From positions 636,001 through 700,000 of the forward strand of contig NZ_BSFI01000008.1 in assembly GCF_027922265.1 (NCBI RefSeq): a stretch of DNA of 64,000 nucleotides. Reading direction: 5' to 3'. Source of the stretch: Hansschlegelia plantiphila. GTDB lineage: Bacteria; Pseudomonadota; Alphaproteobacteria; Rhizobiales; Methylopilaceae. Below are positions 9,183 to 19,200 of the stretch, piece after piece; position 1 is the first letter of the stretch; the number at the start of each line of letters is the position of its first letter. The position numbers were made by a program, and so were the translations under genes. Under the pieces are notes generated by a model, which was not told the origin of the DNA, searched no databases, and saw only the letters and a program-made list of their open reading frames with translations.

Positions 9183-9437
9183 TCAGTCTAGGTCTCGATA
9201 AAGCGAAGCAGGCCAGATCCGCCCGACGGCGCCGAGCACGAGCATAATCTTGGTGATGTCCGGTCCGCCAGTCAGGATGCAGGTGGCGGCGGCCGCCTTC
9301 AACAAGGCGTCCACCAGTTCGGGAAATGGTTCGCGACCGACATCGACGAGCGCGACCTCGATCTCCCGCGGCAACCCGCACACGATCCGCGCGCGCAGGT
9401 GGAAGTAAGATCCGTCGGACAAATACATCTCGCGCAT
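9183..9437 (-). CDS. Small hypothetical protein
   Basis: 84 residues, MREMYLSDGSYFHLRARIV..., with a mixed helical segment FPELVDALLKAAAATCIL and a C-terminal hydrophobic stretch TKIMLVLGAVGRIW. I recognise no family. It ends 21 bp before the start of the frameshifted repeat protein on the same strand, so the pair looks like a small operon reading leftward from the 9438-9897 intergenic region. The second Met (9428) could also be the start. Confidence 0.5.
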   Translation of the reverse strand: MREMYLSDGSYFHLRARIVCGLPREIEVALVDVGREPFPELVDALLKAAAATCILTGGPDITKIMLVLGAVGRIWPASLYRDLD

Positions 9438-9897
9438 CTGCGACGATCACTAAAGGTCGAATACGCACCATCGAGTGATCGAGTCGCTAATAGACGTCAA
9501 ACTTATTCTGACAGTCATAACAAATAGTAAGTCATTCGTTATTATGTTTTTCGTCAATTGGCGCCTTCGTTATTTCGTTACGGCTTGGTGACCTAGTGAC
9601 GTCTTTAGCCTGCAACCCGGGCCAAGCGATCTAGATGCGCAGACCAGACCGCTCCCTGCTCGGCCTCCCAGGAGCGTGCCTCCGGCGCCTGTGACCCATC
9701 AGGCGCACCGCCGAACGATCCGCTCCGCGGGTCGCCGCGAGGTGTTCCGCTTTACCCCTCCGCTATCTAGGCTTGCACCTGCACGAGAGACTGCTTCGGG
9801 GAAGGCGTCGCCGCGCTGGCTGGCGACCATCGTTTATTTTCGATTGGGGTGAGACGCTCCGCGGCCCTTCCTCTGGCCGCGGGGCGGCGGGGAAAGC
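9438..9897. other. Intergenic region upstream of the hsd operon
   Basis: 460 bp with no convincing gene. The AT-rich first half (9480-9560) contains an inverted repeat ATAACAAAT (9517-9525) / ATTCGTTAT (9534-9542), one mismatch, 8-bp spacer. It sits between the leftward small genes and the rightward hsdM and is the natural place for divergent promoters and an operator. Confidence 0.45.
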
Positions 9898-11733
9898 ATG
9901 AACCATCAAGCGCTTGCGTCGTTCATCTGGTCGGTCGCGGACCTCCTGCGCGGCGACTACAAGCAGTCCGAATACGGCCGGGTGATCCTGCCCTTCACCG
10001 TGCTGCGGCGCCTCGACTGCGTGCTCGAGCCCACCAAGGCCGCGGTGCTCGCCGAGCACAAGGCGAAGAGCGCGCTCGGCGTGAACCCCGAGCCGTTCCT
10101 CCTGCGCGCCGCCAAGGCCGGCTTTTACAACGCCGACCCTCTCGACCTGCCCAAGCTGATGGGCGACCAGGACAACATCCGCGCCAACCTCAGCCGCTAC
10201 GTCGAGGGCTTCTCGCCGGCGGTGCGGGACATCTTTGAGCAGTTCGACTTCCACTCCCAGATCGAAAAGCTCGCCAAGAACGGGCTGCTCTACCAGGTGA
10301 CGGAGAAGTTCGCGGGCATCGACCTCCATCCGAAGAGGGTCGATAACGCGGCCATGGGCGGCGTCTTCGAGGAACTCATCCGCAAGTTTGCGGAGATTTC
10401 GAACGAGACGGCCGGCGAGCATTTCACCCCGCGCGAGGTGATACGGCTCATGGTCAACCTGATCTTCGTCGAGGATGACGACGCGCTGAGCAGGCCGGGC
10501 GTCGTCCGCACGATCTACGACCCGACGGCCGGCACCGGCGGCATGCTGTCGATCGCGGGCGATTATCTCGTTGAGCACAACCCGCAGGCGCAACTCAACA
10601 TGTTCGGCCAGGAGCTGAACCCAGAGTCCTACGCGATCTGCAAGGCCGACATGCTCATCAAAGGCCAGGGGATCGACCACATTGCGCCGGGCAACACGCT
10701 GTCCGATGACGGCCACCCTGGGCGCCGGTTCGACTACATGCTTTCGAACCCGCCCTTCGGCGTCGAATGGAAGAAGGTCGAGAAGCAGGTCCGCGCCGAG
10801 CACGAGCAGCGGGGCTTCGACGGACGCTTCGGTCCCGGTCTGCCGCGCGTGTCGGACGGCTCGCTACTGTTCCTCATGCACCTCCTCTCAAAAATGCGCC
10901 TGCGCGAGGAAGGCGGCTGTCGCTTCGGCATCGTGCTGAACGGATCGCCGCTGTTCACGGGCGGCGCCGGCAGCGGCGAGAGCGAGATCCGTCGCTACGT
11001 GCTCGAGAACGATCTGGTCGAGGCGATCGTCGCCCTGCCGACCGACATGTTCTACAACACCGGCATTTCCACCTACGTCTGGATCCTCAGCAACAAGAAG
11101 CCCGAGTCGCGCCGCGGCAAGGTCCAGCTGATCGACGCCAGCTCGTTCTGGCGCAAGATGCGCAAGACGCTCGGCTCGAAGCGCAAGGAGATGTCGCCCG
11201 AGCACATTGACACCGTGACGCGGCTGTTCGGCGGGTTCGTCGAGGCGCGGCTCGCGACGCTATTCGACGTCGAGGGCAAGGAGGTCGCCCGCGAGGTCGT
11301 GCTTGCTGGTGCGGCCGAACCCGTGGCGCCCGATGGCGGCAGGGTCAAGCTGGCACCGCTCTCCCGCATCTTTCCGAACAGCGCCTTCGGCTATCGCACC
11401 ATCACGGTCGAACGGCCGCTGCTCGACGAGGCCGGCAAGCCCGTCCTCGGTCAGCGCGGCAAGGCGAAGGGCAAGCCGCAGGCGGACTCAAGCCTGCGCG
11501 ACACCGAGAACGTGCCGCTCGACGAGGAGGTCGACACCTACTTCGAGCGCGAGGTGCTTCCGCACGCGGGCGACGCGTGGATTGACCACGAGAAGACGAG
11601 GACGGGCTACGAGATCCCGTTCACACGGCACTTCTATGTGTTCGAGCCGCCGCGGCCGCTCGCCGAGATCGACGCCGACCTCAGCGCCGCGACAACGCGC
11701 ATCAAAGCGATGCTCGAGGGGTTGGCGGCGTGA
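9898..11733 (+). CDS. hsdM: Type I restriction-modification methyltransferase HsdM
   Basis: 611-residue N6-adenine methyltransferase subunit of a type I R-M system. N-terminal helical HsdM_N domain (about 5-150: [22 protein letters not shown]... VLRRLD). The catalytic domain has SAM motif [10 protein letters not shown] (about residue 209), the HFTPREV substrate helix, and catalytic motif IV NPPFG (about 283). It methylates host DNA at sites chosen by HsdS and forms part of the restriction complex with HsdR. Start ATG 9898 follows GGGGAAAGC. The stop overlaps the GTG of hsdS (GTGA). It is the first gene of hsdM-hsdS-GIY-YIG-hsdR. Confidence 0.96.
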   Translation: MNHQALASFIWSVADLLRGDYKQSEYGRVILPFTVLRRLDCVLEPTKAAVLAEHKAKSALGVNPEPFLLRAAKAGFYNADPLDLPKLMGDQDNIRANLSRYVEGFSPAVRDIFEQFDFHSQIEKLAKNGLLYQVTEKFAGIDLHPKRVDNAAMGGVFEELIRKFAEISNETAGEHFTPREVIRLMVNLIFVEDDDALSRPGVVRTIYDPTAGTGGMLSIAGDYLVEHNPQAQLNMFGQELNPESYAICKADMLIKGQGIDHIAPGNTLSDDGHPGRRFDYMLSNPPFGVEWKKVEKQVRAEHEQRGFDGRFGPGLPRVSDGSLLFLMHLLSKMRLREEGGCRFGIVLNGSPLFTGGAGSGESEIRRYVLENDLVEAIVALPTDMFYNTGISTYVWILSNKKPESRRGKVQLIDASSFWRKMRKTLGSKRKEMSPEHIDTVTRLFGGFVEARLATLFDVEGKEVAREVVLAGAAEPVAPDGGRVKLAPLSRIFPNSAFGYRTITVERPLLDEAGKPVLGQRGKAKGKPQADSSLRDTENVPLDEEVDTYFEREVLPHAGDAWIDHEKTRTGYEIPFTRHFYVFEPPRPLAEIDADLSAATTRIKAMLEGLAA

Positions 11734-13667
11734 GCTTCCCCGCATACCCCACCTATAGGAGCAGCGGAGTCGAGTGGCTGGGCGAGGTGCCCGCGCACTG
11801 GTCGGTTCATAGGATCAGCGAGCTCTATCGTGAGGTCGCCGAACCGGGGCGCGACGAGTTGCCGATCCTGAGCGTGTCCATCCACGATGGTGTCTCCGAC
11901 GATGAGGCTGAACCGGACGATGAAGGTCGGAAGGTCAACCGCAGCGACGATCGTTCGAAATACAAACAGGTGAGACCGAACGATCTCGTCTACAACATGA
12001 TGAGAGCGTGGCAGGGAGGCTTTGGCTCAGTGAAGGTCTTAGGCATGGTTAGTCCTGCCTATGTTGTCGCCAGACCTAGGGATGATGCACCCTCGGGCCT
12101 AGTGGAGCTGATGCTTAGGACCGCTGGTGCGATCGAGGAAATGCGGCGTCGCTCGAAAGGGGTTACTGACTTTCGGCTTCGCCTTTATTGGGACGAGTTC
12201 AAAGACATGCGGATCGCGCTACCTCCGGCGCGCGAACAGCTTGACGTTCTCAATTTTCTCGACCGCGAGACCGGGAAGATCGACGCGCTGGTGGAGGAGC
12301 AGCGGCGCTTGATCGCGCTACTGAAAGAGAAACGGCGGGCCGTCATCTCCCACGCCGTTACCAAGGGCCTGAACCCCGGCGCCCCGATGAAGGATAGCGG
12401 CGTCGAGTGGCTCGGCGAGATGCCGGCGCATTGGGCCGTTGCTCCTACTGGATATCGCTACGAGGTGCAGCTGGGGCGCATGCTCAACGCGGAGCGCGCC
12501 TCGGGCGAAGACCTGCGCCCTTATTTGCGTGTTGCCGATGTTCAGTGGGACTATATCAATGTAAAAGATCTGCCGTTAATGGATTTTCCATCAGAGGCAA
12601 GGATCGTTTACCGTCTGCGTCCAGGCGATTTATTGGTCAATGAGGGCGGAAGCTATGTCGGACGATCAGCTATATGGCAAGGTGAACTTGAAGAGTGCTA
12701 TTATCAAAAAGCCCTACACAGGGTTCGCCCAAGAAATACAAGTTCAGATACATCCGATTTTCTCTTGTTCGTGATGGAATGGGCGACCAATTTCGGTTTG
12801 TTCCTCGCCAGAGGAAACCAGACGACAATCGACCATCTTACCGCTGAGCAACTTCGCGCACATAGATTTGCTTTTCCTCCTATCCACGAGCAGCGCGAAA
12901 TATCTTCGTTTTTGCGGGGTATTATTTCGAAGTTTGAAACACTCCGTCTTGAGGCAGAGAGCGTTATTGCGCTTCTGGGTGAACGACGCGCGGCTCTGAT
13001 CTCCGCCGCAGTCACTGGCAAGATTGACGTGCGCGGCTCCGCCAAGGTGCTGCCGTTCCCAGTTGATCGAGCTCGAGCCCGTCGGCTGATCGCCGCCGAG
13101 ATTATCGACCGCTCGGCGTATCAAGCGACCTTCGGGCGGACCAAGCTGCAGAAGCTCCTCTACCTGGCTGAGGTCCACGCTAACATCAACGAACTCGAGG
13201 GACGCTATGTCCGCATGCCCTACGGTCCGTTGGATCAGGATATGGTCGACGAGATAGAGGGTGCGGCCGTTGATATGGGTTTCGCTGTTGATGACCCCGG
13301 CAATCGCAAGATGGTGCGGTATCGTCCCGTTGCGGCGCGAGGCCGCAATCGTGGTGAACTCGTTGAATGGTTAGGCGACGATCGCGTCGCCAAGCTGGAC
13401 AAGCTTATCACGGACTTCGCCGACCTCGACACGCACGCCGCCGAGGCCGTCGCCACGCTTTACGCCGTGTGGAACGACGCCCTGATCGATGGCGAGACGC
13501 CGTCAGATGCTTGGATTATCAGCGGCTTCCTGACCGCGTGGAACAAGACGAAGGCCGAGAATTTCGACCGTCATGAGCTTCCGCACCGGTTGGGCTGGAT
13601 GCGCCGCCACGGCCTCGTCCCGACGGGCGACGGGCCGAAGACCAGCATCGGCGGGCTGTTCGCATGA
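11730..13667 (+). CDS. hsdS: Specificity subunit HsdS with extra C-terminal domain
   Basis: 645 residues, about 200 longer than usual. Two target-recognition halves each begin with the HsdS signature ([13 protein letters not shown] near 10, [13 protein letters not shown] near 223) and end in the conserved helix that dimerises with HsdM ([20 protein letters not shown]; later [17 protein letters not shown]). After residue ~440 comes an additional domain, [18 protein letters not shown]... [12 protein letters not shown], which resembles the Panacea/DUF4065-type helical domain. The second recognition domain (12540-12960) is visibly AT-rich against its surroundings, as expected if recognition domains are swapped by recombination. 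Starts with GTG overlapping hsdM and ends overlapping the next ATG. Confidence 0.9.
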   Translation: MSFPAYPTYRSSGVEWLGEVPAHWSVHRISELYREVAEPGRDELPILSVSIHDGVSDDEAEPDDEGRKVNRSDDRSKYKQVRPNDLVYNMMRAWQGGFGSVKVLGMVSPAYVVARPRDDAPSGLVELMLRTAGAIEEMRRRSKGVTDFRLRLYWDEFKDMRIALPPAREQLDVLNFLDRETGKIDALVEEQRRLIALLKEKRRAVISHAVTKGLNPGAPMKDSGVEWLGEMPAHWAVAPTGYRYEVQLGRMLNAERASGEDLRPYLRVADVQWDYINVKDLPLMDFPSEARIVYRLRPGDLLVNEGGSYVGRSAIWQGELEECYYQKALHRVRPRNTSSDTSDFLLFVMEWATNFGLFLARGNQTTIDHLTAEQLRAHRFAFPPIHEQREISSFLRGIISKFETLRLEAESVIALLGERRAALISAAVTGKIDVRGSAKVLPFPVDRARARRLIAAEIIDRSAYQATFGRTKLQKLLYLAEVHANINELEGRYVRMPYGPLDQDMVDEIEGAAVDMGFAVDDPGNRKMVRYRPVAARGRNRGELVEWLGDDRVAKLDKLITDFADLDTHAAEAVATLYAVWNDALIDGETPSDAWIISGFLTAWNKTKAENFDRHELPHRLGWMRRHGLVPTGDGPKTSIGGLFA

Positions 13668-14578
13668 GCCATACCGTGGGGCAATCGCTCGAGCTCTACT
13701 ATGTCGACGGCCGCCCAGACGGCATGGTCACTGCGGAGATGTTCAACTGGACGGGGCACGTGCTTACGGCACCGCGCACTCAGATCCAGGCGGCGCTTGG
13801 GCGCTCGGAGGCAGGATACACCGGCGTCTACCTGCTTCTTGGAGAGACGGAGGAAGGCCAGCCGCTCGCCTACGTAGGGGAAGGCGAGGACATCAGCAGC
13901 CGCATTCGGAGCCATGACGTCAAGCGCGACTGGTGGACGACGGCCGTGTTGGTTACGGCGACCGCGAACCGCCTGAACAAGGCGCACGCGAAATATCTCG
14001 AGTCGCGACTGATCGAGGTGGCCCGCCGCGTCGGCCGCACGCCGCTTGAGAACGGCCCGCAACCTGCTCGGCCCAGCCTCTCGGAGGCGGACGTCGCCAA
14101 GATGGAGGCGTTCCTTGAGAACCTGCTGATGGTTCTTCCTGCTGTTCGAGTCGACCTATTCGTGCAGAGCGCGCGTCCTCCGGCGAAGCCGAAATCCGAG
14201 CCCGCGACAGATCACAAGTCGGAAGAAGTGCGGTTCACCCTTGACCTCAAGAAGCACGGCATCACGGCGACCGCCGTCTATCTCGACGGTGAGTTGGTCG
14301 TGGAGAGCGGATCACGGGCGCGCATACGCTGGACGGGGCAGCCCAACAGCTCCTACGAGAAACTCCACAACGAGCTTGTTCGCGCCGGCGTGCTGGTTCC
14401 TGAAGGAGAGCACTGCGTGTTCGCCCAGAACTACGCGTTCAAGAGCCCCAGCGCTGCGGCAGCGGTCATCAAGGGCCGCAACTCCAACGGCCTGACCTCT
14501 TGGCGCTTGGAAGGCGCCGACCTGACCTACAAGGAGTGGGAAGCGCATCAGCTCGGCGAAGCGGGCGCGCCCCAGTGA
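13664..14578 (+). CDS. GIY-YIG nuclease family protein with DUF4357 domain
   Basis: 304 residues. N-terminal GIY-YIG-like module: TGVYLLLGE (GIY position) and LAYVGEGEDISSRIRSH (YIG position), with Arg and a later Glu in KYLESRLIEVA that match the catalytic Arg/Glu positions. The C-terminal third (about 235-300) ends in SNGLTSWRLEGADLTYKEWE, the DUF4357 signature. Proteins of this architecture are common inside type I R-M operons, where their role is not established; they may restrict modified DNA or help regulate HsdR. It overlaps hsdS (ATGA) and hsdR (GTGA), so translation is coupled across the operon. Confidence 0.85.
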   Translation: MSHTVGQSLELYYVDGRPDGMVTAEMFNWTGHVLTAPRTQIQAALGRSEAGYTGVYLLLGETEEGQPLAYVGEGEDISSRIRSHDVKRDWWTTAVLVTATANRLNKAHAKYLESRLIEVARRVGRTPLENGPQPARPSLSEADVAKMEAFLENLLMVLPAVRVDLFVQSARPPAKPKSEPATDHKSEEVRFTLDLKKHGITATAVYLDGELVVESGSRARIRWTGQPNSSYEKLHNELVRAGVLVPEGEHCVFAQNYAFKSPSAAAAVIKGRNSNGLTSWRLEGADLTYKEWEAHQLGEAGAPQ

Positions 14579-17500
14579 GCCTGCACAGGGAGATCAGCTT
14601 CGAGGACGAGATCTGCGCGCACCTCGCGGCGCATGGCTGGATCTACGAGCCGGGCGCTGCCACGCACTACGACCGCCAGCGCGCGCTGTTCCCGGCCGAT
14701 CTCGTCGCATGGGTGCAGCAGACCCAACCGAAGGCGTGGGACGTTCTCAGCCGCAGCCATGGCGCAGGCGCCGCGGCGGCGCTGCTCGACCGCGTGAGGA
14801 AGCAGATCGACGATCGTGGCGCTCTCGACGTCATCCGTCACGGCGTCGACATGGTGGGCGTGAAGGGCCGCATCGAACTCGCGCAGTTCCGCCCGGCCTT
14901 CGGCACGAACCCCGTCATCATCGCGGCCTACCAGGCGAACCGTTTGCGCGTCGTCCGGCAGCTCCGCTATTCCGCGGCGAACGAGAACTCGATCGACGTT
15001 GCGCTATTTCTGAATGGCGTGCCGGTCGCGACCCTCGAGCTCAAGACCGACTTCACCCAGTCGATTGCCGACGCCATCGACCAGTATCGTTTCGACCGGC
15101 TGCCGCAGCCGAAGGGGCAGGCGCGCGAGCCGCTGCTGTCGTTCCCCGGTGGCGCGCTGGTGCACTTCGCGGTGAGCAACAGCGAAGTCCACATGACGAC
15201 CAAGCTCGCCGGACCGGCCACGCGCTTCTTGCCATTCAACAAGGGCGACCATGGCGGCGCCGGAAATCCGACGAACCCGAATGGACACCGGACCGCCTAT
15301 CTGTGGGAGGAGATCCTCGAGCGCGCGAGCTGGCTTGAGATCGTCGGCCGCTACCTCGTCGCTCAGCGGAACGCCAAGAACGCGATCACCGGCCTGATCT
15401 TCCCGCGCTATCACCAGCTCGACGCGACCCGGAAGCTTGCGGCGGCGGTGCGCGCGGAAGGACCGGGCGGCAAATACCTGATCCAGCACTCAGCCGGCTC
15501 CGGAAAGACGAATTCGATCGCGTGGGCGGCGCACTTCCTCGCAGACCTGCACGACGAGGCGGACAGGAAGCTGTTCTCGACGGTGATCGTCGTCTCCGAT
15601 CGCAATGTCATCGACTCCCAGCTGCAGGACGCGCTGTTCGGCTTCGAGCGCACCACCGGCGTCGTGGCGACGATCCGCAGCGAGGGCGGCGCCAAGAGCG
15701 GGCAGCTCGCCGAGGCGCTGGCGCAAGGCAAGAAGATCATCGTCTGCACTATCCAGACCTTCCCCTTCGCGCTCGACGCCGTGCGTGAGCTGGCCGCGAC
15801 GGAGGGCAAGCGGTTCGCCGTCATCGCCGACGAGGCCCACAGCTCGCAGACCGGCGAGGCCGCGAAGAAGCTCAAGCAGCTGCTGTCTCCGCAGGAGCTC
15901 GCCGACCTGCAGGACGGCGGCGAGATGAGCGCCGAGGACATCCTCGCCGCCCAGATGGCCGCGCGAGCCGGCGAGACCGGCGTCACCTACGTTGCCTTCA
16001 CCGCGACCCCGAAGGCCAAGACGCTCGAGCTGTTCGGGCGCCGGTTGAACCCAGACCAGCCGCCCGGCCCCACGAACCTGCCGGCAGCCTTCCACGTCTA
16101 CTCGATGCGCCAGGCCATCGAGGAGGGCTTCATCCTCGATGTGCTGAAGAACTACACGCCCTACAAGCTGGCCTTCCGCCTCGCCAATGACGGGCAGGAC
16201 TGGGAGCAGCAGGAGGTCGAGCGGAGCGCCGCGCTAAAGGGCATCATGCGATGGGTGCGGCTCCACCCCTACAACATCGCCAAGAAGGTCGAGATCGTCG
16301 TCGAGCACTACCGCGAGAACGTGCAACCGCTGCTCGAGGGCAAGGCGAAGGCGATGGTCGTGCTCGGAAGCCGGGTCGAGGCGGTGCGCTGGAAGCTCGC
16401 GATCGACGGCTACATCAAATCGAAGGGTTACGGGCTCGGCACGCTGGCGGCATTCTCGGGAGAGGTGAACGATCCGGAGTCGAGCCAGGAGCCGTTCACG
16501 GAGACGAGCGCCACGCTGAACCCCGGCCTCAAGGGACGAGACATCCGCGAGGCATTCGCCGGAGCCGACTTCCACCTGCTGCTGGTCGCCAACAAGTTCC
16601 AGACCGGCTTCGACCAGCCGCTGCTCTGCGGGATGTATGTCGACCGGCGGCTCGCAGGCATACAGGCGGTCCAGACCCTCTCGCGCCTCAACCGCGCCCA
16701 CCCCGGCAAGGACATCACCTACGTCCTCGACTTTGTGAACTCAGCCGAGGAGATCCTGACCGCCTTCCGCACCTACTACGACACGGCGGAGCTCGAGGGC
16801 GTCACCGACCCGAACATCGTCCTCGACCTCAAGGCCAAGCTCGACGCCAGCGGGCACTATGACGAGTTCGAGGTGGACCGTGTCGCCGCCGTCGAGATGA
16901 ACCCGAAGGCCAAGCAGGGCGACCTGATCGCGGCGATCGAGCCGGTGGCGGATCGCCTGCTCAAGCGCTTCAAGGTTGCGCGAGAGCGTCTGCTCCGCGC
17001 CACCGAGCAGGAAGACGGCTTCGGCGCCGGAGAGGCCAAGGACGAGCTCGACGCGCTCCTGCTGTTCAGGGCAGACATGATCGCCTACCAGAGCGCCTAC
17101 AGCTTCCTGTCCCAGATCTTCGACTATGCGAACACGGCCGTCGAGAAGCGCTTCCTGTTCTACAAGCGCCTCGTCCCGCTCCTCGAGTTCGGACGGGAGC
17201 GTGAAGGCGTCGATCTCTCGAAGGTGGCGCTGACCCATCACAACCTCAAGAACGAGGGCCAGCGCCGCCTCGACGTCTCAGGCCGCGACGAGACGAAGCT
17301 GACGCCGATGACCGGGATGGGGTCGGGGTCTGTGCAAGAGAAGGAGAAGGCACTCCTTGCCGAGATCATCGCGAAGGTGAACGACCTCTTCGGCGGCGAC
17401 ACCACCGACGGCGACCAGCTGAGCTACGTGACGACGCTGCGGGACAAGATGCTCGAGTCCGAGATCTTGGTGACGCAGGCGGCGAACAACACCAAGGCGC

Positions 17501-17697
17501 AGTTCGATAACTCGCCAACCCTGACAGCCGAGCTGATGAATGCGATCATCGACGCCTTCGAAGCGCACTCGTCGCTCAGCAAGCAGGCCCTCGACTCGTC
17601 CAAGGTTCGCGATGGGCTCAAGGACGTGTTGCTGGGGCCGGCGCAGCTCTACGAGGCGTTGCGCGCCCGTGCCGACCAAATGACCGCGGGCGCATGA
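14575..17697 (+). CDS. hsdR: Type I restriction endonuclease subunit HsdR
   Basis: 1040-residue translocating endonuclease. N-terminal PD-(D/E)XK nuclease (about 125-160, VALFLNGVPVATLELKTD with the E-x-K pair). Two RecA-like motor domains carry Walker A HSAGSGKTNSI (about 305), Walker B/DEAH (IADEAHSS), motif III AFTATPK, and the C-terminal helicase motifs NKFQTGFDQPLL and QTLSRLNR. A helical C-terminus contacts HsdM. The GTG at 14575 is chosen because it overlaps the previous stop and begins at the conserved SLHREISFEDEI; an in-frame ATG at 14500 would run 25 codons inside the upstream gene. The operon is complete and shows no internal damage, so the R-M system is probably active. Confidence 0.96.
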   Translation: MSLHREISFEDEICAHLAAHGWIYEPGAATHYDRQRALFPADLVAWVQQTQPKAWDVLSRSHGAGAAAALLDRVRKQIDDRGALDVIRHGVDMVGVKGRIELAQFRPAFGTNPVIIAAYQANRLRVVRQLRYSAANENSIDVALFLNGVPVATLELKTDFTQSIADAIDQYRFDRLPQPKGQAREPLLSFPGGALVHFAVSNSEVHMTTKLAGPATRFLPFNKGDHGGAGNPTNPNGHRTAYLWEEILERASWLEIVGRYLVAQRNAKNAITGLIFPRYHQLDATRKLAAAVRAEGPGGKYLIQHSAGSGKTNSIAWAAHFLADLHDEADRKLFSTVIVVSDRNVIDSQLQDALFGFERTTGVVATIRSEGGAKSGQLAEALAQGKKIIVCTIQTFPFALDAVRELAATEGKRFAVIADEAHSSQTGEAAKKLKQLLSPQELADLQDGGEMSAEDILAAQMAARAGETGVTYVAFTATPKAKTLELFGRRLNPDQPPGPTNLPAAFHVYSMRQAIEEGFILDVLKNYTPYKLAFRLANDGQDWEQQEVERSAALKGIMRWVRLHPYNIAKKVEIVVEHYRENVQPLLEGKAKAMVVLGSRVEAVRWKLAIDGYIKSKGYGLGTLAAFSGEVNDPESSQEPFTETSATLNPGLKGRDIREAFAGADFHLLLVANKFQTGFDQPLLCGMYVDRRLAGIQAVQTLSRLNRAHPGKDITYVLDFVNSAEEILTAFRTYYDTAELEGVTDPNIVLDLKAKLDASGHYDEFEVDRVAAVEMNPKAKQGDLIAAIEPVADRLLKRFKVARERLLRATEQEDGFGAGEAKDELDALLLFRADMIAYQSAYSFLSQIFDYANTAVEKRFLFYKRLVPLLEFGREREGVDLSKVALTHHNLKNEGQRRLDVSGRDETKLTPMTGMGSGSVQEKEKALLAEIIAKVNDLFGGDTTDGDQLSYVTTLRDKMLESEILVTQAANNTKAQFDNSPTLTAELMNAIIDAFEAHSSLSKQALDSSKVRDGLKDVLLGPAQLYEALRARADQMTAGA

Positions 17698-17734
17698 ACG
17701 TCTGCTGGTCGGCGCCGCGGCTCGTTCACAGACT

Positions 17735-17768
17735 CACCAGCAGCCGGCGCGACTGGGAGCTGCTGGTG
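17735..17768. terminator. Inverted repeat after hsdR, possible terminator
   Basis: CACCAGCAGC (17735-17744) pairs perfectly with GCTGCTGGTG (17759-17768) across a 14-base loop. It lies between the convergent hsdR and serine recombinase genes. There is no T-run, so a factor-independent terminator is only possible, not shown. Confidence 0.35.
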
Positions 17769-17851
17769 TAGCCCTCAATATAGAGATTGTGGCTACCGGC
17801 GGCCTGAGCGCGCTGGTGCCTGCCTCGGTGCGTGCGCTCACCGGCTGAGCG

Positions 17852-18619
17852 TCACCACATGCCCCAATTCGGGTTCTTCAGGTTCGCCTCGAGCGCGATC
17901 GCCTCCTCCTGGCTCCGGCGTTCCTTATCGCGGGCGGCGATAATCTCGCTCGCCCGCGCCAAAGGCCGACGCAGGGCCGCGGCGGTCCACTTGTCTCCGC
18001 GAGCCGGGCGATGTCCCCGAGCGTTCAGGAAGTCCGCAATCTTCGAGACCGCGGTGATGTCCTGCAACCGCGCCTCCTCGACCAGCGGCACCAGCTCCTC
18101 GGCCCGGCCATCGGCCTTACGCGCAGTAGCCGCGGCGCCGATCTTCTGCGCCTCGGCGATCTTCGGGTTGCCGAGGACGACGCCCTCGGCCTTCTTGCGG
18201 GCCAGCGCCTCCTTGGTCAGCCGGCCGATCTCTTCGCCCTCGAACTGAGCCCTGCGCGCCTGCGCCTCAACAACGACCGGGTCCGCATTCTCGCCGAGCG
18301 AGACGTCGATGATCGGGTGCCCGGTGTAGCGCGAGATCTTAACAAGAACGTCCGTGTCACGGGCGAGCCGGCTGAGGTCGGAGACGAGGATCGGATAGCC
18401 CTTCGTCTTCGACAGCTCGATCGCCCCCCGCAACTCCGGCCGCTTCTGGTCGCTGTCCTCTCCCATGGCCGAGATCCCGGCATCTTCGAACCTGCGGACA
18501 ATCTTGTAGCCCGACGCCTTGGCGAACGCGTCGATTGCCTCCTTCTGAGCCCGCAGACCAAACCCGCTGTCGGCCTGTGACTGCGTCGAAACCCTCGTGT
18601 AAGCGATCACCCGCTGCAT
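17852..18619 (-). CDS. Serine recombinase (resolvase family)
   Basis: 255-residue small serine recombinase. The catalytic domain opens MQRVIAYTRVSTQSQAD with the nucleophilic Ser in the RVST motif, followed by GFGLRAQKEAIDAF and the arginine-bearing ILVSDLSRLARD. The arm helix is EGEEIGRLTKEALARKKAEG. A helical C-terminus with TAVSKIADFLNARGHRPARG resembles the HTH part that binds DNA. The length is a little above Tn3-type resolvases (about 185). It faces leftward, away from arsR. It probably brought in or resolves the ars segment. Intact, unlike the remnant at 22990. Confidence 0.9.
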   Translation of the reverse strand: MQRVIAYTRVSTQSQADSGFGLRAQKEAIDAFAKASGYKIVRRFEDAGISAMGEDSDQKRPELRGAIELSKTKGYPILVSDLSRLARDTDVLVKISRYTGHPIIDVSLGENADPVVVEAQARRAQFEGEEIGRLTKEALARKKAEGVVLGNPKIAEAQKIGAAATARKADGRAEELVPLVEEARLQDITAVSKIADFLNARGHRPARGDKWTAAALRRPLARASEIIAARDKERRSQEEAIALEANLKNPNWGMW

Positions 18620-18675
18620 ACGTCTACCTGTAGCTCCTCTTGGGTTATGATGTGATCAGTTCTAAATGACCCCTG

Positions 18676-18735
18676 TTAGCTATGATAACATCGCCTGCAC
18701 GGGGTGTGCAATACTAAAAGGGGTTTAGCTATGAT
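18676..18735 (+). repeat. Direct repeats TTAGCTATGAT upstream of recombinase and arsR
   Basis: TTAGCTATGAT occurs at 18676-18686 and 18725-18735, spacing 49 bp, in the AT-rich gap between the serine recombinase and arsR. A related TTATGAT lies near 18645. They could be recombinase subsites (res) or regulator sites. The same gap holds ATATATCGACAT (about 18758-18769) close to the arsR start, a possible ArsR operator. Confidence 0.45.
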
Positions 18736-18813
18736 CACTTAATTGAACAGGCAATTGATATATCGACATTTGCCGATTTTTCGATGTATAGAGGTGTTGG
18801 GAGGAGACCGCGG

Positions 18814-19197
18814 ATGTCTGTCATCAGTCGATCGGAAAAAGAACTCGGATCCCTCGACGCGCTGTCCGCGCTCGGGCAGTCCACACGGCTCCGCATCTTC
18901 AAGCACCTCGTCACCATGGCGCCCGAGCCCCAGCCTGCGGGCGGGATCGCCGACGCGCTCGGCTGCCTGCAGAACACGCTATCGACCCACCTCGCGATCC
19001 TCGCGCGCGCCGGGCTGATAACCGGCGTCCGTGACGGGCGCTCGATCCTCTACGCCGCCAACTTCGACGGCATGCGCGGCCTCGTGAACTACCTGCTCGA
19101 GGACTGCTGCAAGGGCCATCCAGACGTCTGCGCGCCCGTGTTCGAACAGCTCGAGCAGAGCTGCGGCTGCGGCCCCGCCTCACGCGCCGGAGCCTGA
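18814..19197 (+). CDS. arsR: Arsenite-responsive repressor ArsR
   Basis: 127-residue winged-helix repressor of the SmtB/ArsR family. HTH segment: ALSALGQSTRLRIFKHL at the front and the recognition helix region CLQNTLSTHLAILARAGLI. The C-terminal part carries a vicinal cysteine pair and a third cysteine (EDCCKGHPDVC), the kind of thiolate site that binds As(III) in AfArsR-type sensors. A further Cys-rich tail (SCGCG) follows. Start ATG 18814 is preceded by GGGAGGAG, so the frame from 18784 is too long. First gene of the ars operon; it should repress its own operon and release on arsenite. Confidence 0.92.
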   Translation: MSVISRSEKELGSLDALSALGQSTRLRIFKHLVTMAPEPQPAGGIADALGCLQNTLSTHLAILARAGLITGVRDGRSILYAANFDGMRGLVNYLLEDCCKGHPDVCAPVFEQLEQSCGCGPASRAGA

Positions 19198-19200
19198 ACC

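Noticed and set aside
14500..14574. Upstream start for hsdR
   Set aside because: Adds 25 unrelated residues inside the GIY-YIG gene; GTG 14575 overlaps the stop in the pattern used throughout this operon.
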